Source: Enterobacter sp. SA187 (GTDB taxonomy: Bacteria > Pseudomonadota > Gammaproteobacteria > Enterobacterales > Enterobacteriaceae). Taken from it: DNA of 64,000 bases. The position numbers and the translations under genes were made by a program. Below, one piece after another: positions 59,962 to 64,000 of the stretch (within the stretch, counting starts at the first letter, position 1; every line of letters starts with the position of its first letter). The stretch lies in the NCBI RefSeq assembly GCF_001888805.2, contig NZ_CP019113.1:1674001-1738000 (forward strand), given 5' to 3'. The notes beneath the pieces were generated by a model. That model was not told where the DNA came from, searched no databases, and saw only the letters and a program-made list of their open reading frames with translations.

Positions 59962-62900
59962 AACTTATCTGGCGGAAACCTTTATTGAATGGGTTGGCGG
60001 CATTATCCAGGCAGGTGAACGTTACCAGTTCAAATGTCCCGATCCTGGTAATGCTTTAAAACTTTGGCAAGCTTTTATCGATCTTGCAGGCGAAAATCAA
60101 CTTGAGTCTGAGCCGGGACAACACCTGGCATATGTCTCTTGCGATAGTGTGATGCTGATTCCTGTCTTGCATGGCGCTGACGCTCCTGCATTCACGGAAA
60201 ATTATATTTCCCATCTGCGAGATGTGGTTGCAGGCCGCAGTGGAGCTTTTTCCCAAACAGCACTGTTGATCATACATAACAGTATGCTCGATACATTGAT
60301 TAATAGTACGAAAGATGTGGCTGCTCCAGATGCAATCTGGTACCCGCAAACCTTTAGCCATCAGCTTGAAAAACTCATTACATCTGATAATAAGCGTGCT
60401 GAATTGACCCGCTGTTTGCTGGAGGATCAACTGGCGACGGTACTGGATGAAGGCGCGACCGTATTTGGTTTCTCGTCGCTGTATCGCTTGCTGGATGATG
60501 GTAATCTGGATTTCTCCGAGCTTCATCTTTTTAAAGATGATGAACTTCTGAACTATAGCCAGAAGCAGCTACGCACTCGACTGAATGAAAACCGGAAATT
60601 ATATCGCCAGATTGAAGACAGTGTTGAACGCTACGGTGGGCAGCTGGAGAATGTGCTGCCTGAGTTTAGTACAAAATTCATTCAGGAGCATTTTTACGAC
60701 AAAGATGACTGGCGTGAGCTCGATTTCTCCGATTATAGGAAAGAGAAAGAACAGAATAATGAACAAAAACTGGTGCTGGAGAACGTTTCCGTCGAAAACG
60801 GCGAGATTTGGCAACGGGCGAAAAGCGCCAGTAAAGCAGGAAAACGTGACATCAGCCTGCTGGTGCAGGTACAGCCAGGACAATCAAAGGCTGAGCTGGA
60901 GTTCAGTTTTCAGGGTAATGATCTTCAGGATAACCAGATAAAGATTGCCCATAATCGCCAGTTAAAGAATGCACCTTTCTGGCGCACCAGTCGGGCAGGC
61001 GGCAAGACTTCCCGCATTATGGCGTCGGTGCCTTTTGACGGGCATCCCTGCTTTTTTAGTCTCGAATTGACCAACCGTAATAATTCAGCCGAAGAGTATA
61101 AATTTCGCCTGTTGTTGGTCGAGCAGGGGCAATTCTGGCTAAACGATATTCAGCACTGCTACCGCGTTGAGCCAGGTAAAGACCAAATAACCCTGCAACT
61201 AGAAGATAACACGCTGCGTATTGCCGAGTCTGGCAACCTAACCTGTATGTTGGATGACGAGAGCGAAGACATCGACTGCCAGCATTATGCTCAGGTGGAT
61301 TTTGAGACGCTGGCAAATCAAAGTGACCTAGTTCAGTTTGCGATCGTTTCCGGTGATTCCCGTCTGTCGTTTAACATCGAGGGGCCGGGAGCAGAAGAAG
61401 GGCTAACGCTGCCGCTGCTTTTTGACCAAAGTCGTTTCAATAAGTTGTTCAAAGAAGAGGGCAATGCAACCTGGAACCGACTAAAAGGGCGCATCATTCT
61501 TGATAATACTGAACACAAGGTCGTCGGTGTACGCCAGCAGCTGTTGATACTGGAAGCCTCATTAATTGAGCAACGTCTGCTGGGTACGGGAAGTGACAAT
61601 AGCGAGTTTGCGCTGGATGAACTTCTTGCCAGTTACCCCGATCTCCATAACGCCTATGAGCAGTTATTTGCCTACTATCAACGTCATAGCACCCTGGCGA
61701 GTTTGGTGTCGTGGTCAACGGAGTACCGCACGCTGGTTAGTAACATTGTTAGTACGTTTGAACAGGCACTACAGCAAATCGGTCTGAGCAGAGCGCTGAT
61801 AGCACAGGAGAAACGTCTTCTGCATCTGGGGGTCTGCCGCAATGATAGCCATGAGCGCCTCTCTCCGCTACATCCACTAGTACTGGCCTACCATTTACAA
61901 TTGGCAGAAACTATCGTTGCGGAGACGGAACAGCACGATTCGGCTTCATTTGCCACACTACCGGCGATTACTCTTGATCGCCTGATGGTGTCTGGCTTAA
62001 TGCCGTTTGTTTACCACAGTGAGCATGAATATGCGCAACTACAGCCAGTAGAGGAAAACCGCTTCTGGATTGATGTCGTCCCCCAGCGCCAGGTTAGTCA
62101 TGACTACGTTAAGCGTCTGGTAAAAGACAAACTCAATGAATTCACTGACGCCTACGCTCGATTGTTCCAGAACGCCGGAAACGATGCTTTAGTTATCAAT
62201 GCCATTAATCAGGGAAATGCTAAAGAGCTATTTTTAGGGTTAGTGGAATATTTTAAACAGGAAAAAGAGCACGCTATTTCGGTGCATGTGAACTGTTACG
62301 ACGAACGCTTGCTACCCAATATGTTCGATCACTTTGCCGAAAGTAGCAGCTATGAACAGCTTAAAAACGATCTTGATCTAAACAGCGGCGCATGGCGGGC
62401 GGAAGCTGATATGCTGATTGACTTGCTGCGCAGCCGATTAACGTTTAGCAAGTTTGTCCTGCCATCAGAAAGTGAGAAATTGGCCTATGCGCACCTGGCT
62501 TTTTTCACCAACACGGCACCGGTCGATTGCCGCCAAATCCGCATTGAAGATGCGTCCAGTGGGGTATTATGTCATGGGCTTATCGCCGGAGAGGGGGCTG
62601 AGATTCAGGGGGATGCCTACTTTACCGCATTTGGCCTGCGTAATGTGGATACTGAATCCTACTACGCCCTGCGTCTTGCCCGACTAATCGGCTGCCTGTG
62701 GCAGCCCGCACGTCAAAGCAACAGCCAGTATCATGGACAAGGGATCGGCCTGGCTGTGAGTGGCAATTTTAAACAGCTGCTCAATTACTCCTACAATAGT
62801 GCGCTCTGGACCACCATCATTGATCCTAAAGTCACCCTCGACTTTTTCACTAGTCAGAAAGATGTAGTGCTCATCCACTATTCTGACCAATACACCAGTT

Positions 62901-64000
62901 GTGCAGGCTACGATGCCGTCACCGTCACGAAGCAGGTTGATTTGTTCCTGCGGTTGCTTCAGACCGGAAACCAGTCAGGGCAACCTGCTGTTGACAGTCA
63001 GCATTTGCTGGCTGAATTTAACGCCTTTAATGGCGAATGGTTGCTGAAAATGCTGCGCTCCAGTGAAAGGGAGCGGAAAGAGAAACACGGTATTATAGGC
63101 GCGTACAAATTTGTGCAATCCATGCTGCACCAGTCCGATATTTGCTGGATACCATTATCGGTGGCCGAAATGATCCGCGTTTCCGGCAATGTCGGCCTGA
63201 AAATGAAAGAGAGCGATTTATCGAGAAATTTACAGGGTTATCGTAAAGGTGCTATCTCTGATGATGTGCTCTTTGTTGGTTTCAAAGAAAACCGCCTCTA
63301 TCTGTTGCCGCTGGAAGTTAAAACCGGGGCGCGTCCTGATTACAGCTATGCAGGCCAACAGGCTCGTGAGCTCAAACGTTATTTACAGCAGGACATTCTG
63401 GAACCACAAACGCTGGCATCACAATTGTACCGGGCGCTCTTTATTCGTCAGGTGCTGATGCAGGTGGAGAAACTGCGCCTGTATGGCGTACTGGACAGCG
63501 AAAAATTGACTCCCTTGCTGGAACGACGGGAATGGTGGTTAACGGGCGACTATCAGTTAGGTGAGTTGGCCGACTATGCGGACGGCTTCGTCGTGGCGCA
63601 TGTAGACAGCGCAACCTGTTTCGATCTCTCCTATAAAGAGACAGCGGAGAATATCTTACAGATCGAAATCCCTTATTCACTGCTGCCTTCGTTGATTGCT
63701 GCGCAAGGGGATGAACCACCGTTGGCGGAACGTTACCGGGTGCCGGAAAAATACCGGCTTAAGCCAGCGTGTGATGCCAGTCCGTCACAACCCGAAGTCG
63801 TGGTAGAAGTCACAACGCCGTCTGCTGCACAGTCCATTTCGGAACCTGAGTCGGAGTCGTTACAGCCTGCTGTACCGGTGGTGACACCAGATATTAGCGA
63901 TACTCCATTACAGATCCTGTTTGGTCATGATGCTGCGCGCCAGAGCCCATTACATTGGGAGCCAACCAACACCGCCAAGTTCATGAATACCAATACCGGC
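59942..64000 (+). CDS. dptH: phosphorothioation-dependent restriction protein DptH (5' part, runs off window)
   Basis: An open frame of 1353 codons from ATG 59942 (MSVKQYETYLAETFIEWVGG) continues without a stop to the window end. Full-length DptH is about 1700 residues, with a HerA-like ATPase domain at the C-terminus. The readable part covers the N-terminal region and a nuclease-like stretch near residue 1120 (LYLLPLEVKTGARPDYSYAGQQARELK, with E-x-K like PD-(D/E)xK folds). The frame breaks off after HWEPTNTAKFMNTNTG, just before where I expect the P-loop. It is AT-rich at first and more GC-rich later. Confidence 0.9.
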   Translation, partial: MSVKQYETYLAETFIEWVGGIIQAGERYQFKCPDPGNALKLWQAFIDLAGENQLESEPGQHLAYVSCDSVMLIPVLHGADAPAFTENYISHLRDVVAGRSGAFSQTALLIIHNSMLDTLINSTKDVAAPDAIWYPQTFSHQLEKLITSDNKRAELTRCLLEDQLATVLDEGATVFGFSSLYRLLDDGNLDFSELHLFKDDELLNYSQKQLRTRLNENRKLYRQIEDSVERYGGQLENVLPEFSTKFIQEHFYDKDDWRELDFSDYRKEKEQNNEQKLVLENVSVENGEIWQRAKSASKAGKRDISLLVQVQPGQSKAELEFSFQGNDLQDNQIKIAHNRQLKNAPFWRTSRAGGKTSRIMASVPFDGHPCFFSLELTNRNNSAEEYKFRLLLVEQGQFWLNDIQHCYRVEPGKDQITLQLEDNTLRIAESGNLTCMLDDESEDIDCQHYAQVDFETLANQSDLVQFAIVSGDSRLSFNIEGPGAEEGLTLPLLFDQSRFNKLFKEEGNATWNRLKGRIILDNTEHKVVGVRQQLLILEASLIEQRLLGTGSDNSEFALDELLASYPDLHNAYEQLFAYYQRHSTLASLVSWSTEYRTLVSNIVSTFEQALQQIGLSRALIAQEKRLLHLGVCRNDSHERLSPLHPLVLAYHLQLAETIVAETEQHDSASFATLPAITLDRLMVSGLMPFVYHSEHEYAQLQPVEENRFWIDVVPQRQVSHDYVKRLVKDKLNEFTDAYARLFQNAGNDALVINAINQGNAKELFLGLVEYFKQEKEHAISVHVNCYDERLLPNMFDHFAESSSYEQLKNDLDLNSGAWRAEADMLIDLLRSRLTFSKFVLPSESEKLAYAHLAFFTNTAPVDCRQIRIEDASSGVLCHGLIAGEGAEIQGDAYFTAFGLRNVDTESYYALRLARLIGCLWQPARQSNSQYHGQGIGLAVSGNFKQLLNYSYNSALWTTIIDPKVTLDFFTSQKDVVLIHYSDQYTSCAGYDAVTVTKQVDLFLRLLQTGNQSGQPAVDSQHLLAEFNAFNGEWLLKMLRSSERERKEKHGIIGAYKFVQSMLHQSDICWIPLSVAEMIRVSGNVGLKMKESDLSRNLQGYRKGAISDDVLFVGFKENRLYLLPLEVKTGARPDYSYAGQQARELKRYLQQDILEPQTLASQLYRALFIRQVLMQVEKLRLYGVLDSEKLTPLLERREWWLTGDYQLGELADYADGFVVAHVDSATCFDLSYKETAENILQIEIPYSLLPSLIAAQGDEPPLAERYRVPEKYRLKPACDASPSQPEVVVEVTTPSAAQSISEPESESLQPAVPVVTPDISDTPLQILFGHDAARQSPLHWEPTNTAKFMNTNTG

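Overview
This window is chromosomal DNA of a gamma-proteobacterium of the family Enterobacteriaceae. Most housekeeping genes match their Escherichia coli counterparts closely in sequence, length and order (mpl-yjgA-pmbA-cybC, nrdDG, treRBC, mgtA, ridA-pyrIB, argI-rraB, valS-holC-pepA-lptFG, ahr-leuX). The host differs from E. coli K-12 in having a carotenoid (zeaxanthin glucoside) operon, an arginine deiminase operon and a sugar-acid catabolic operon. It is therefore probably a yellow-pigmented enteric bacterium of the Enterobacter/Leclercia/Cronobacter/Pseudescherichia/Atlantibacter kind. I cannot fix the genus from the sequence alone.

Layout. 1-4.1 kb: cell-wall recycling ligase mpl, ribosome factor yjgA, TldD/TldE partner pmbA and cytochrome b562. 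4.4-11.8 kb: a single-direction operon made of a small PRD protein, four proteins of the unassigned SFCGS/DUF4312/DUF4311/DUF4310 families (two are membrane proteins), an amidohydrolase, a DgaE-type PLP ammonia-lyase, a KDGP aldolase and a PRD/EIIB/EIIA regulator. It looks like a complete uptake, deacylation, deamination and aldol-cleavage route for an acylated amino-sugar acid, using a transport module of unknown mechanism. Upstream lie two CRP-like sites and a perfect 20-bp palindrome. 11.9-13.1 kb: an unknown small gene and a nitroreductase. 13.2-15.9 kb: anaerobic ribonucleotide reductase nrdDG with NrdR and FNR sites. 16.1-16.6 kb: a non-coding, hairpin-rich and repeat-containing stretch that may be a P4-phage-type remnant. 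16.6-20.8 kb: trehalose PTS and hydrolase with their repressor. 20.9-23.8 kb: PhoP box, mgtL leader peptide and the Mg2+ pump mgtA.

23.9-26 kb: ridA and the attenuated pyrL-pyrBI operon. 26-31.3 kb: the arginine deiminase operon arcA-arcC-arcB-transporter-argR paralog, next to biosynthetic argI with paired ARG boxes (32.5-33.6 kb). 33.7-37.9 kb: rraB, two unknown or envelope proteins, an acetyltransferase and an M48 peptidase. 38-45.4 kb: valS-holC, pepA and lptFG. 45.5-48.9 kb: a fused dihydroxyacetone kinase, aldehyde reductase ahr and a YtfJ-like periplasmic protein. 49-56.4 kb: the tightly packed crtE-idi2-crtX-crtY-crtI-crtB operon with convergent crtZ.

56.6 kb: leuX (tRNA-Leu, CAA), a known enterobacterial integration site. 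Immediately behind it, base composition becomes AT-rich and the phosphorothioation-dependent restriction genes dptF-dptG-dptH begin; dptH runs off the window end. No dnd modification gene is visible, so the partner modification cassette either lies beyond the window or is absent. REP/BIME palindromes are scattered between the core genes.
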